A DNA stretch of 64,000 nt from Lachnospiraceae bacterium (lineage in GTDB: Bacteria; Bacillota; Clostridia; Lachnospirales; Lachnospiraceae), in contig JAETRD010000002.1 in assembly GCA_021770345.1 (NCBI GenBank), positions 62,001-126,000 on the forward strand, written 5' to 3'. Positions within the stretch are counted from its first letter, which is position 1; every line of letters starts with the position of its first letter. Under the pieces are notes generated by a model. It was not told the DNA's origin and searched no databases. It worked only from the letters and a program-made list of their open reading frames with translations. The translations under genes and the position numbers were made by a program. Positions 9,024-20,955 of this stretch are shown in pieces.

Positions 9024-10052
9024 TCAGCACATATCCGCGATGGTATAAATCAGGGCTTTTGAATCCTCCCAGCCGAGGCAGGGATCCGTGATGGATTTTC
9101 CGTAGACGTGGTCGCCGATTTTCTGGCAGCCTTCCTCGATATAGCTCTCGATCATAACGCCTTTGACCATATTGCGGATATCGGAAGATACCCGGCGGTT
9201 GTGCATGACTTCCCGGACGATACGAATCTGCTCTTTGAACTTTTTGCCGGAGTTTGAGTGATTGACATCCACAACGGCGGCGGGGTTCATGAGATCCATT
9301 TTCGCATACATTTCGCAGAGACGGATCAAATCCTCGTAGTGATAATTCTGCGTACTGTTGCCGTGCTTGCTGACGGCGCCGCGCAGAACTACATGGGTGA
9401 GGGGATTTCCGGAGGTTTCCACCTCGTAGCCGCGGTACACGAAGTGATGCGGATGCTGGGCCGCATAGACGGAATTGAGCATCACGGCAAAATCACCGCT
9501 CGTGGGATTTTTCATGCCCGAGGCCACGTCAAAGCCGCTGACAGTCAGACGGTGCTGCTGGTCCTCCACGGAGCGGGCGCCGATGGCGACGTAGGAGAGC
9601 AGATCTTCCACATAGCCCCAGTTTTCCGGGTAGAGCATTTCGTCCGCACAGGTGAGGCCACTTTCCGCGATTGCCCGGATGTGCATTTTGCGCATCGCGA
9701 TCAGCCCTTCTAACATGTCCGGGGCTTTTTCCGGGTCCGGCTGGGAGGCGATTCCCTTGTAGCCCTCGCCGGTGGTCCGGGGTTTGTTCGTGTATATGCG
9801 CGGAATGAGAATCAGTTTGTCCGCGACCTCCTCCTGGATTTTCGTCAGGCGGCTCGTGTAGTCGCAGACGGAATCTTCGTTGTCTGCGGAGCAGGGGCCG
9901 ATAATGACCAGAAAACGGTCGTCCTGACCGGTGATGACGGCGCCGACGGCGGCGTCTCTTTCTTTTTTTAACTCCTGCAGCTGTGCCGGAAGTGGATAAT
10001 CCCGCTTGATGTCCGCAGGAGAGGGTAATTGATTCAAAAACGTAAAACTCAT
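9024..10052 (-). CDS. aroF: 3-deoxy-7-phosphoheptulonate synthase (class I DAHP synthase)
   Basis: 342-residue enzyme condensing phosphoenolpyruvate with erythrose 4-phosphate, the first step of aromatic amino acid synthesis. Motifs of the AroF/G/H family: FLVIIGPCSADNED, RIYTNKPRTTGEGYKG, GARSVEDQQHR, SGFDVASGMKNPTSGDF, VDVNHSNSGKKF and GVMIESYIEEG. The start at 10052 is chosen for GGAGG just upstream and the usual MSFTF opening; the longer frame from 10148 overlaps the promoter. It is divergent from aroD, so the first and third shikimate steps share one control region. Feedback type (Phe, Tyr or Trp) cannot be told from the sequence. Confidence 0.96.
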   Translation of the reverse strand: MSFTFLNQLPSPADIKRDYPLPAQLQELKKERDAAVGAVITGQDDRFLVIIGPCSADNEDSVCDYTSRLTKIQEEVADKLILIPRIYTNKPRTTGEGYKGIASQPDPEKAPDMLEGLIAMRKMHIRAIAESGLTCADEMLYPENWGYVEDLLSYVAIGARSVEDQQHRLTVSGFDVASGMKNPTSGDFAVMLNSVYAAQHPHHFVYRGYEVETSGNPLTHVVLRGAVSKHGNSTQNYHYEDLIRLCEMYAKMDLMNPAAVVDVNHSNSGKKFKEQIRIVREVMHNRRVSSDIRNMVKGVMIESYIEEGCQKIGDHVYGKSITDPCLGWEDSKALIYTIADMC

Positions 10053-10086
10053 AACATCCTCCATCATCGGTAATTTTGTTTCACAT

Positions 10087-10115
10087 ATCATAAAGGAAAT
10101 AAAAGTGGATGTCAA
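10087..10115 (-). promoter_or_regulatory. aroF promoter
   Basis: On the minus strand: TTGACA, 17 bp, TATGAT. Its -35 lies only five bases from the -35 of the opposite aroD promoter, so polymerase binding at the two may interfere. Confidence 0.8.
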
Positions 10116-10119
10116 ATAT

Positions 10120-10148
10120 TTGCGCGATATAACAGGATGTGGTATCAT
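10120..10148 (+). promoter_or_regulatory. aroD promoter
   Basis: TTGCGC, 17 bp, TATCAT, back to back with the aroF promoter. Confidence 0.65.
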
Positions 10149-10199
10149 GTCGGCAGACAGGATATCGACAGAAAACAGAGAGAAATTTGGAGGAAAACG

Positions 10200-10973
10200 A
10201 TGCGGGAATTGAACATAAAAGGAAAACAGATTGGAGTCGGGCGCCCGTTTGTGTGTGTTCCGGTCATGGAGGAAGACGCGGGCGAGATAAGAAGACAGGT
10301 TTTGGAGCTGTGCGAGAGCCGGGCGGACGTGATCGAGTGGCGTGTGGATGCATTCGGGAGTTACCGCGACTGTAATGCGGTGCGGGCGGTTCTCGATAGC
10401 GTAAAGCCGATGTTAAAGGATAAACTGTTTCTCTATACCTTCCGCTCGAAGCTGCAGGGCGGCCTGGGAGAGGCGGAGGAAGGACTTCTGCGCGACCTGC
10501 AGGATCTGGCAGGAGAGAGCGGATGCGTGGACCTCATAGACGTGGAGTTTTTTGCGGAGCGGTCACCGATGGCGGCAATCCGCAGGCTTCACAATGCGGG
10601 AGTGCATGTGCTTACCTCGCATCACGACTTTGAGGAGACGCCGGAGCCGGGCGTGATGAAAATGCTGTTGGAACGGATGCGCGACGGCGGGGCGGATATT
10701 GTAAAATTGGCCGTGATGCCGAAAAATCATCAGGACGTGCTGGATCTGCTTGCGGTGACGGCATCATTTGCGGAGGAGAACCCGGATACACCCATTGTCA
10801 CGATGTCCATGGGAAAACTTGGCAGCATCAGCCGTCTCTGCGGGGAGAGTTTCGGTTCCTGTATGAGCTTCGGAGCTTATAAAAAGGCAAGCGCGCCGGG
10901 ACAGTACGGGATGGAAGAACTGGCGGATATACTTGACAGGATACATCAAAGCGGCGTGTCCGGGGAAGACTAG
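10200..10973 (+). CDS. aroD: Type I 3-dehydroquinate dehydratase
   Basis: 257-residue enzyme making 3-dehydroshikimate through a Schiff base. Catalytic His is the second His of TSHHDFE (residue 142) and the Schiff-base Lys is in IVKLAVMP (K169). EWRVD near residue 46 and the SxxxxCGESFGSCMSFG substrate region are also present. ATG 10200 follows TTTGGAGG. The final TAG (10971-10973) is also the first three bases of a palindromic repeat. It is divergent from aroF. Confidence 0.95.
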   Translation: MRELNIKGKQIGVGRPFVCVPVMEEDAGEIRRQVLELCESRADVIEWRVDAFGSYRDCNAVRAVLDSVKPMLKDKLFLYTFRSKLQGGLGEAEEGLLRDLQDLAGESGCVDLIDVEFFAERSPMAAIRRLHNAGVHVLTSHHDFEETPEPGVMKMLLERMRDGGADIVKLAVMPKNHQDVLDLLAVTASFAEENPDTPIVTMSMGKLGSISRLCGESFGSCMSFGAYKKASAPGQYGMEELADILDRIHQSGVSGED

Positions 10974-11022
10974 TGTGCTGACCTGTTCCTATTTCGCGAA
11001 ATGGCTCAACAGGTCAGCGCAT
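10971..11022. repeat. Palindromic repeat, copy A (starts at aroD stop)
   Basis: TGTGCTGACCTGTT (10974-10987) pairs with AACAGGTCAGCGCA (11008-11021). Nested inside is the perfect palindrome ATTTCGCGAAAT (10991-11002). The same design occurs at 36187-36236, also beginning at a TAG stop codon. No T-run follows. Confidence 0.8.
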
Positions 11023-11093
11023 CAGATTCAGAATGCGCAGGTGTCTGTCGGCGGAAAAGAGTGCCTGGGCGGCAGAAAGGCATAGTGACTCAG

Positions 11094-12215
11094 ATGAAAA
11101 TTCGTATTTATACCATGACGCATAAAAAATTCGATGTGCCGAAAGACCCGTTGTACCAGCCGCTTCATGTGGGGCGGAAGTGCACGGAGGACCTCGGGTA
11201 TCCCGGGGATGATACGGGGGACAATATCTCGGGACAGAACTGCTATTACAGCGAACTGACCGGTCTGTACTGGATCTGGAAAAATTGCCGTGACGTGGAC
11301 TATGTCGGCACCTGCCATTACAGGCGTTTTCTGGTCAATGACAGGGAGCAGGTGCTCACCGCAGCCGAGTATGAGACGCTGCTGCGGGAGTATGATCTTG
11401 TGACCACGAAACGTGTTCTTTTAAATCATTCTTATTATGACGGATTTTCGGCAAATCACAACCGGGAAGTGCTTGATGTGACAGGCGAGGTGATCCGGGA
11501 GAAATATCCTGAATATTACGGGACGTTTGACCGGCTTGTAAACGGGCCGGAAACTTATTTCGGAAATATTCTGGTGACTTCAAAGGAGCGGTTTGACGCA
11601 TATGCCGCGTGGCTTTTTTCGATTTTTTTTGAGGTGGCAGGGCGGGTGAATCTCGAGACCGGGGAGGATGCCTATCACAAGCGCGTGTTCGGATTTATCT
11701 CGGAGTTTCTGCTGCTGGTGTGGGTGCGCGTAAACGGGCTGCGTGTCTGCGAGTGCAAAGTGGGAATGCTCGGGGAGAAGGCGGAGACAAAGGAGTTAAA
11801 GGAGCGCCTTGCAGGGTATTTTCTTGCGGGGGATTACGAGGGTGCGAAATCTTATTTCCTGCAACGTAAGGCGGAGCGGCCGGACGTGATGCTTGAGGCT
11901 TCGGATGTGGGCGGGGAGCTCAGGATATGCATGCAGATCATCGCCACGGCCGGGCTCGAATCGCAGGCGTACGGGACAAACGTGCTCGAGAGGGAGAACC
12001 GGTATCGCGAACTGATCGCGCTTTTTGCGGGAATCAACCGGGTTGTGGCAAAGCTGTGGAACGGGACGGCGGAGGAGTCGGATGTTGCGTTTCTGACGGA
12101 AAATGAGGTATCCCGGGTGGCGTTTGACGCGGCGGTCCGGATTTTGCCTGAGGGGGACCCGGAACGGAAAAAACAGTTTGCCGCAAATATTTCCGATAAA
12201 ATTTTTATAGAATGA
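11094..12215 (+). CDS. DUF4422 family glycosyltransferase
   Basis: 373-residue cytoplasmic protein. The first ~230 residues match the DUF4422 pattern found in capsular and exopolysaccharide glycosyltransferases: MKIRIYTMTHKKFDVP, then NCYYSELTGLYWIWKN and YVGTCHYRRFL, then a YFGNILVTSKERFDAY-type segment. The C-terminal ~140 residues are helical and charged and are not recognised. The start is ATG 11094; the AGAAAGG upstream is weak and 13 bases away. It stands alone without other polysaccharide genes, so the acceptor is unknown. Confidence 0.82.
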   Translation: MKIRIYTMTHKKFDVPKDPLYQPLHVGRKCTEDLGYPGDDTGDNISGQNCYYSELTGLYWIWKNCRDVDYVGTCHYRRFLVNDREQVLTAAEYETLLREYDLVTTKRVLLNHSYYDGFSANHNREVLDVTGEVIREKYPEYYGTFDRLVNGPETYFGNILVTSKERFDAYAAWLFSIFFEVAGRVNLETGEDAYHKRVFGFISEFLLLVWVRVNGLRVCECKVGMLGEKAETKELKERLAGYFLAGDYEGAKSYFLQRKAERPDVMLEASDVGGELRICMQIIATAGLESQAYGTNVLERENRYRELIALFAGINRVVAKLWNGTAEESDVAFLTENEVSRVAFDAAVRILPEGDPERKKQFAANISDKIFIE

Positions 12216-12216
12216 C

Positions 12217-12245
12217 TTGCAAAATGTGATAAATTCTGTTATCAT
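12217..12245 (+). promoter_or_regulatory. tRNA-Arg promoter
   Basis: TTGCAA, 17 bp, TATCAT, ending 32 bases before the mature tRNA. Confidence 0.75.
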
Positions 12246-12277
12246 AAACAAGCTGTTTCAGATGACGAAACGGCGAG

Positions 12278-12349
12278 GCGGCTGTAGGCTAACGGATAGA
12301 CCACTGGACTCCGACTCCGGCGATGCGGGTTCGATTCCCGCCAGGCGCA
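12278..12349 (+). tRNA. tRNA-Arg (CCG)
   Basis: A 72-base cloverleaf. Anticodon loop CTCCGAC gives CCG at 12311-12313, read as Arg. The anticodon stem CTGGA/TCCGG and T stem GCGGG/CCCGC are sound. The acceptor GCGGCTG/CAGGCGC has one G-G mismatch, and the D stem GGCT/GACC has a C-A mismatch and a G-U pair. The variable loop is four bases and CCA is not encoded. Confidence 0.75.
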
Positions 12350-12445
12350 TTTTATCAGATGATATTTGACGGCACATATTTCGGAAAGAAGTGTCGTATT
12401 TTTGACGTACCGGTTATACAGCCTTACCGGTTCGATTTTGGTGGG

Positions 12446-12471
12446 CGGACATAAATTTGTCCGGTGTTTTT
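12446..12471 (+). terminator. Terminator after tRNA-Arg
   Basis: CGGACA/TGTCCG stem with a 6-base loop followed by a short T-run. Confidence 0.55.
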
Positions 12472-12493
12472 CAGAGAGGTTTGGTGATAAATC

Positions 12494-13807
12494 GTGGCAG
12501 ATCATTCTAATAAGTTAAAGGATAGATTCAAAAAGGAAGGTATAAATGGAGCGCTGACGTTTGTGAAGGAGCATATCCGCTACTTTACGGCGGGGGCGCT
12601 GTTTCTTGTTCTGGTGCTTGTGCTGGTAAATTGTGCGAATCCGGAGAAAGGACCGGGGGGAGAGAAGGTGCCCGGTACGGAGGCAGTGTCGGTTGAGGAC
12701 GAGCCGTACGAGCTGAACGCGCACGAGGACGTAAACGCGCTGATCAATCAGTATTTTGCGGCGTATGCGTCGGGGGATATCGACACGCTCACCTCGATCG
12801 CGACACCGGTTTCCGAGAAGGAGCAGGCATATATCTCTCTTTACAGCCAGTACGTCGAGGAATACCGGAACATTAACTGCTATACCAAGCAGGGTCTGGA
12901 TTCCAGGTCCTATATGGTGGCGGTTCAGATTGACATCAAGTTTAAGGATGTTGAGACGACGGCGCCGGGGCTCGATTTCTTCTATGTGCGGACAAACGAC
13001 GACGGAACGCTTTACATTGATAATCTCTACAGCAATTACAATCTTGCCAATCAGGAGAACGCGTTTGATACCAGCGTATACAGTCTGCTTCTGAAACTGA
13101 TTAATGGGGACGAGCACCTTGCGATGCAGAGCGAAGTCCAGAAGAAATATGAGAGTGCACTGGCTTCCGACGCGGCATTGGACGAGATGGTGAAGACGAC
13201 GATCCCGAATGCCATCAATGAGTGGATTGTGCAGATGGCAAGTCAGGATACCGAAGCGGTGGAAGGCGGGACGGAGAGTACGGAACAGGCGCCGGAGCCG
13301 ACAGAGACGGAAGCGCCCGAGGAATCGGAGGCACCCGCGGAGAGTCCGGATGAACAGGAGCCGCAGAAACCGCAGGAGATGGTATACGCGACGGACAAGG
13401 TCAATGTCAGAGGTTCGGCGAGCACGGAGGGCGAGCTGATCGGTTCCCTTGAAAAGGGAACGCAGATTGCGCGCACCGGCACAGAGGGCGAGTGGAGTAT
13501 TGTAGACTACGGCGGGCAGACCGGATATGTAAAGAGCGAGTATCTCTCGACGGAAGTCGTAGAGAAAGATCCCGAGCTCGAGGAAGAGGAAAACGAGTCG
13601 TCAAATCCGGTGAGCATTGCGGAGGGAACCGTGATCACGCTGAAAGAGGCCGTGAATATCCGCGCTTCCATGAGCGAGACGGCGGATAAGATCGGAACGG
13701 CCTATGAGGGTGAAAAAGTGACCGTCCAGATGAGCTATGCGGAGGGATGGTCAAAAGTGACCTGGAACGGCAAGACCGGCTACGTCAAATCATCATTATT
13801 ACAGTAA
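12494..13807 (+). CDS. Membrane-anchored protein with two SH3b domains
   Basis: 437-residue protein with a short cytoplasmic start, one membrane helix (about residues 32-48, with ALFLVLVLVLVNCA), an extracytoplasmic alpha/beta domain (about 65-240), a Glu/Pro/Thr-rich linker (250-290), and two bacterial SH3 domains (about 292-352 and 375-437) that each end in TGYVKS. SH3b domains usually bind the cell wall. The GTG start at 12494 lies after GAGAGG. It stands alone with its own terminator. Its substrate is unknown and no catalytic motif is visible, so a wall-sensing or scaffolding role is inference. Confidence 0.85.
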   Translation: MADHSNKLKDRFKKEGINGALTFVKEHIRYFTAGALFLVLVLVLVNCANPEKGPGGEKVPGTEAVSVEDEPYELNAHEDVNALINQYFAAYASGDIDTLTSIATPVSEKEQAYISLYSQYVEEYRNINCYTKQGLDSRSYMVAVQIDIKFKDVETTAPGLDFFYVRTNDDGTLYIDNLYSNYNLANQENAFDTSVYSLLLKLINGDEHLAMQSEVQKKYESALASDAALDEMVKTTIPNAINEWIVQMASQDTEAVEGGTESTEQAPEPTETEAPEESEAPAESPDEQEPQKPQEMVYATDKVNVRGSASTEGELIGSLEKGTQIARTGTEGEWSIVDYGGQTGYVKSEYLSTEVVEKDPELEEEENESSNPVSIAEGTVITLKEAVNIRASMSETADKIGTAYEGEKVTVQMSYAEGWSKVTWNGKTGYVKSSLLQ

Positions 13808-13814
13808 GATTAAG

Positions 13815-13850
13815 AAACGGAGACTTTCTATCACAAAAGTCTCCGTTTTT
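13815..13850 (+). terminator. Terminator of the SH3b gene
   Basis: AAACGGAGACTTT pairs with AAAGTCTCCGTTT around an 8-base loop and ends in T5. Confidence 0.88.
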
Positions 13851-13869
13851 GTACAGAAAGGTTTGGGTT

Positions 13870-17598
<3,729 letters not shown>

Positions 17599-17612
17599 TA
17601 AATACTTTTTGG

Positions 17613-17641
17613 TTTCCAAAACGGGAATAGTCTGTTATAAT
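17613..17641 (+). promoter_or_regulatory. asp23-type gene promoter
   Basis: TTTCCA (4/6), 17 bp, TATAAT (17636-17641), starting the nusB-to-spo0A region. Confidence 0.6.
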
Positions 17642-17674
17642 AAACGCATAATATCACTTAGGAGGCATATGTCA

Positions 17675-18052
17675 ATGGCTGAAGATCGAAAAACATTTAA
17701 AATAAAAGACGGCAGTCTGGGAGAGGTCAAAATTGCAGACGAGGTGGTTGCCATCATTGCAGGACTTGCCGCCACAGAAGTGGATGGGGTAGGCTCCATG
17801 GCGGGCAACATCACAAATGAGCTTGTCAGTAAGCTGGGGATGAAGAATCTCTCCAAGGGGATTCGCGTCGAGGTACAGGACGGTACGGCGAATGTCGACG
17901 TCGCGCTGAATATTTCATACGGCTATGCGATACCGGAGGTATCCTCCAAGGTGCAGGAACGCGTAAAGGCGGCTATCGAAAATATGACAGGACTGGAAGT
18001 AGATGTTGTAAACATCCGTATCGCAAGTGTGGACATGGGCAATAACAAATAG
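17675..18052 (+). CDS. Asp23/Gls24 family envelope stress protein
   Basis: 125-residue cytoplasmic protein, homologous in position to B. subtilis yqhY just upstream of nusB. The family core is visible: VKIADEVVAIIAGLAATEVDGV, then VEVQDGTANVDVALNISYGYAIPEV, and VRIASVDM-type end (here VVNIRIASVDM). Proteins of this family gather at the membrane and influence cell-envelope and fatty acid homeostasis. GGAGG at 17661-17665 has good spacing to ATG 17675; ATG 17669, two codons earlier, is possible. It ends at a terminator, so it is partly uncoupled from nusB. Confidence 0.92.
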   Translation: MAEDRKTFKIKDGSLGEVKIADEVVAIIAGLAATEVDGVGSMAGNITNELVSKLGMKNLSKGIRVEVQDGTANVDVALNISYGYAIPEVSSKVQERVKAAIENMTGLEVDVVNIRIASVDMGNNK

Positions 18053-18060
18053 TACTTCGG

Positions 18061-18088
18061 AAAGGATGTCTTGCGGCATCCTTTTTTT
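18061..18088 (+). terminator. Terminator after the asp23-type gene
   Basis: AAAGGATG/CATCCTTT stem with an 8-base loop and a T7 run. Confidence 0.88.
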
Positions 18089-18102
18089 ACCATATCAGGA
18101 AA

Positions 18103-18172
18103 TTGCGTCGTAAGACGCAAGAGTTCCGAAGTTGCGTAGCAACTTCAGAGTGTCACGAAGTGACACTTTTTT
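18103..18172. repeat. Array of three consecutive hairpins before nusB
   Basis: Three perfect short hairpins in a row: TTGCGTC-GTAA-GACGCAA (18103-18120), GAAGTTGC-GTA-GCAACTTC (18128-18146) and AGTGTCAC-GAA-GTGACACT (18149-18167). Loops are three or four bases. The third is followed by a T-run and could terminate transcription. A similar cluster lies at 38307-38395. Confidence 0.8.
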
Positions 18173-18198
18173 ACCTTTATTCAGGAGATCAGATTTGT

Positions 18199-18624
18199 AT
18201 GACGAGAAGAGAATTGAGAGAGCAGGTGTTCCGGCTTCTGTTCGGCGTAGAATTTCATGAGGCGGGAGAACTGCCAGAGCAGCTTGCGCTGTATTGCGAG
18301 ACCGCGGACTGGGATGACGGGGAGGATGAAATCGGGAGAGCCTGGGATGCGGAGGACGGCGCGTATATCGCCGAAAAATACCGCCGGATCACGGAGCGTA
18401 TAGAGGAGATTGATGCGGCGATTAACGGGGTGGCAGAGGGCTGGAAGACTTCCCGGATGGGAAAGGCAGATCTGGCTCTGATACGGCTGGCAGTCTTTGA
18501 GATGAGATATGAGGAAGAGATACCGGTCGGCGTCGCGATCAACGAGGCGGTAGAACTCGCCAAAAAATACGGGACGGACGAGTCCCCTTCTTTTGTGAAC
18601 GGAGTGTTGGCAAAACTGGCATGA
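18199..18624 (+). CDS. nusB: Transcription antitermination factor NusB
   Basis: 141-residue all-helical protein that binds boxA RNA with NusE (S10) in rRNA antitermination. Family features: TRRELREQVFRLLFGVEF at the start, IDAAINGVAEGWKTSRMGKADLALIRLAVFEMRY in the middle, and VGVAINEAVELAKKYGTDESPSFVNGVLAKL at the end. ATG 18199 follows CAGGAGA. Its stop overlaps the xseA start (ATGA). It heads the conserved repair, isoprenoid and sporulation cluster. Confidence 0.96.
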   Translation: MTRRELREQVFRLLFGVEFHEAGELPEQLALYCETADWDDGEDEIGRAWDAEDGAYIAEKYRRITERIEEIDAAINGVAEGWKTSRMGKADLALIRLAVFEMRYEEEIPVGVAINEAVELAKKYGTDESPSFVNGVLAKLA

Positions 18625-19823
18625 GAAAGAATATTTATTCGGTCGGACAGATTAATACATACATCAAGAACATGTTTGCGCAGGATTTTATGCTGTCCCG
18701 TGTCAGCATAAAGGGGGAGGTTTCCAACTGTAAATACCACTCCTCGGGCCATATCTATTTCACGTTAAAGGACGGCAGCGGCACGATAAACGCCGTGATG
18801 TTTGCGGGAAACCGCAGGGGTCTTGCCTTTCGCATGAAGGAGGGGGATAAGGTCGTTGTGACCGGTTCCGTCGAGGTGTATGAGAGGGACGGGAAATATC
18901 AGCTGTATGCGAGGGAGATTGCGCTTGACGGTGCGGGCAGTCTCTATCTGAAGTTTGAGGCTTTAAAGCGGGAGCTTGCGGAGATGGGGATGTTTGCGCC
19001 GGAATACAAAAAGCCGATTCCCGGCTATGCGCGCCGCGTCGGCGTCGTGACGGCGGCGACCGGCGCCGCGGTGCAGGATATCCGCAACATTGCGTCCCGG
19101 AGAAACCCGTATGTGCAGTTGATTTTATATCCCGCACAGGTGCAGGGGGAAGGTGCCGCGGAGAGTATTGTGCAGGGAATCCGGGCGCTCGATGCGCTCG
19201 GTCTCGACGTGATGATCGTCGGCCGAGGCGGCGGCTCCATCGAGGATCTCTGGGCGTTTAACGAGGAAATCGTCGCGCGCGCGATTTTTGCGTGTGAGAC
19301 GCCGGTGATATCGGCGGTCGGACACGAGACGGACACGACTATCGCCGATTACGTTGCGGATCTGCGCGCGCCGACGCCGTCCGCGGCCGCGGAGCTGGCG
19401 GTTTTCGACTACCGGCAGTTTGCGGAGCAGCTGCAGGGATTCAGACAGCAGCTTGCGCGCGGCATGATGCGGCAGGTGGATGCGGCGCGGACAAAGACGG
19501 AGCACATGCGGCTTCGGCTGCGGTATCTGAGTCCGGAAAACAAGCTCAGAGAAAACCGCAGCTATGCGGCGGAGCTTGAGGAGCGGCTGCGCGGATGCAT
19601 GGAGCGGCTTCTGCTTGAGCGGCGCCACAGTCTTGCGCTTTTGTCCGGGCAGTTAGAGGGGCTCTCGCCGGTGAAAAAGCTCTCGGGCGGCTATTCTTAT
19701 GTCACGGATGCCGCGGGGGATGCGGTGAAAGAGGCCGGAAAGGTAGCATGCGGGGATGAACTTTGGATACGGCTTTGGAAGGGAAGCTTAAAGACAGTTG
19801 TCACGGAGGTTTATGATGAGTGA
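18621..19823 (+). CDS. xseA: Exodeoxyribonuclease VII large subunit
   Basis: 400-residue catalytic subunit of the single-strand exonuclease. An N-terminal OB fold (SIKGEVSNCKYHSSGHIYFTLKD, about residues 19-100) is followed by the nuclease domain with VGRGGGSIEDLWAFNEE, SAVGHETDTT and RAPTPSAAAE, then a coiled-coil region that binds XseB and a short C-terminal segment. Start overlaps nusB by four bases; end overlaps xseB. Confidence 0.97.
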   Translation: MRKNIYSVGQINTYIKNMFAQDFMLSRVSIKGEVSNCKYHSSGHIYFTLKDGSGTINAVMFAGNRRGLAFRMKEGDKVVVTGSVEVYERDGKYQLYAREIALDGAGSLYLKFEALKRELAEMGMFAPEYKKPIPGYARRVGVVTAATGAAVQDIRNIASRRNPYVQLILYPAQVQGEGAAESIVQGIRALDALGLDVMIVGRGGGSIEDLWAFNEEIVARAIFACETPVISAVGHETDTTIADYVADLRAPTPSAAAELAVFDYRQFAEQLQGFRQQLARGMMRQVDAARTKTEHMRLRLRYLSPENKLRENRSYAAELEERLRGCMERLLLERRHSLALLSGQLEGLSPVKKLSGGYSYVTDAAGDAVKEAGKVACGDELWIRLWKGSLKTVVTEVYDE

Positions 19824-20028
19824 AGAAAAACAGCCGACGATAGAGGAAAGTCTGGCGCAGATCGCGCAGATCATAGAGCAGATGGAAGCGCCGGAGGTGA
19901 CGTTGGACGAGTCCTTCGCACTGTACCAGAAGGGAGTCGGAACGCTTAAGCAGTGCAGCGAGCAGCTTGATCTGGTGGAGAAAAAGCTGTTGCTGCTGAA
20001 TGCGGACGGAACTTTGGAAGAAATGTAG
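19816..20028 (+). CDS. xseB: Exodeoxyribonuclease VII small subunit
   Basis: 70-residue helical-hairpin subunit that coats the XseA coiled coil. Family core: TIEESLAQIAQIIEQMEAPEVTLDESFALYQKG, then CSEQLDLVEKKLLLL. GGAGG at 19805-19809 suits ATG 19816; ATG 19813 is one codon earlier. It overlaps xseA by eight bases, and ispA follows after six. Confidence 0.96.
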   Translation: MSEEKQPTIEESLAQIAQIIEQMEAPEVTLDESFALYQKGVGTLKQCSEQLDLVEKKLLLLNADGTLEEM

Positions 20029-20034
20029 GAAAGG

Positions 20035-20937
20035 ATGGATGGCGGGATGGACGTCAGAGCGGAGATTCAAAAGCGTACGGAGGAGATTGCGCGCGTGATC
20101 GCATCTTATCTCCCGGCGGAGGAAGGATATCAGAGGACTGTCATGGAGGCGATGAATTACAGCGTATCTGTCGGCGGAAAGCGTCTGCGGCCGATGCTGA
20201 TGCAGGAGACGTACCGTCTTTTCGGCGGCTCGGGCAGCGTTGTGGAGCCTTTTATGGCGGCGATAGAGATGATTCACACCTACTCTCTGGTGCACGACGA
20301 TCTGCCGGCGATGGATAACGACGAGTACCGCCGCGGGAAAAAGACGACTCACGCCGTGTACGGGGAGGCTATGGGGATTCTTGCCGGAGACGCCCTGTTG
20401 AACTACGCCTACGAGACCGCGTTTTCGGCATTTGCGCTGGAGCCGGAGAATCCGGGCATCGTTCCGGCGCTGCGCGTTCTGGCGAAGAAGGCGGGGATAT
20501 ACGGCATGGTCGGCGGGCAGACCATCGACGTGGAGTCGGAGAATACCCGTGACATGACAGAGGAGAAGTTAGACGTCATCTACCGTCTGAAGACGGGAGC
20601 GCTGCTCGAGGGGGCGATGCTGATCGGCGCCATTCTCGCAGGCGCATCCGCGGAGCAGCAGAAGATTATCGAGGAGACGGCGGGAGCCGTCGGTCTCGCG
20701 TTTCAGATTCAGGATGACATTCTCGACGTCACGGGCACGATGGAAGTTCTGGGGAAACCGATCGGAAGCGACGAGAAGAATCACAAGACTACCTATGTCA
20801 CTTTTGCGGGACTGGAAAAGGCAAAGGAAGATGCGGAGCACATTTCAAAATGGGCGATTGCACATATGGAATCCCTTCCGGTCAGAAACGAATTTCTGAC
20901 GGCGCTGATTCTTCAGCTGATAGGACGGGAGAAATAA
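20035..20937 (+). CDS. ispA: Farnesyl diphosphate synthase / polyprenyl synthetase
   Basis: 300-residue prenyltransferase making short-chain prenyl diphosphates. The first Asp-rich motif is DDLPAMDND (after HTYSLVH), the second QDDILDVTG, with GGKRLRPML and GGQTIDV between. The short spacing DDLPAMD is that of the bacterial farnesyl class. It begins six bases after xseB; ATG 20047 is an alternative. Located directly before dxs, so isoprenoid supply genes are adjacent. Confidence 0.95.
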   Translation: MDGGMDVRAEIQKRTEEIARVIASYLPAEEGYQRTVMEAMNYSVSVGGKRLRPMLMQETYRLFGGSGSVVEPFMAAIEMIHTYSLVHDDLPAMDNDEYRRGKKTTHAVYGEAMGILAGDALLNYAYETAFSAFALEPENPGIVPALRVLAKKAGIYGMVGGQTIDVESENTRDMTEEKLDVIYRLKTGALLEGAMLIGAILAGASAEQQKIIEETAGAVGLAFQIQDDILDVTGTMEVLGKPIGSDEKNHKTTYVTFAGLEKAKEDAEHISKWAIAHMESLPVRNEFLTALILQLIGREK

Positions 20938-20955
20938 AAAACTGAGGTACGCTCG

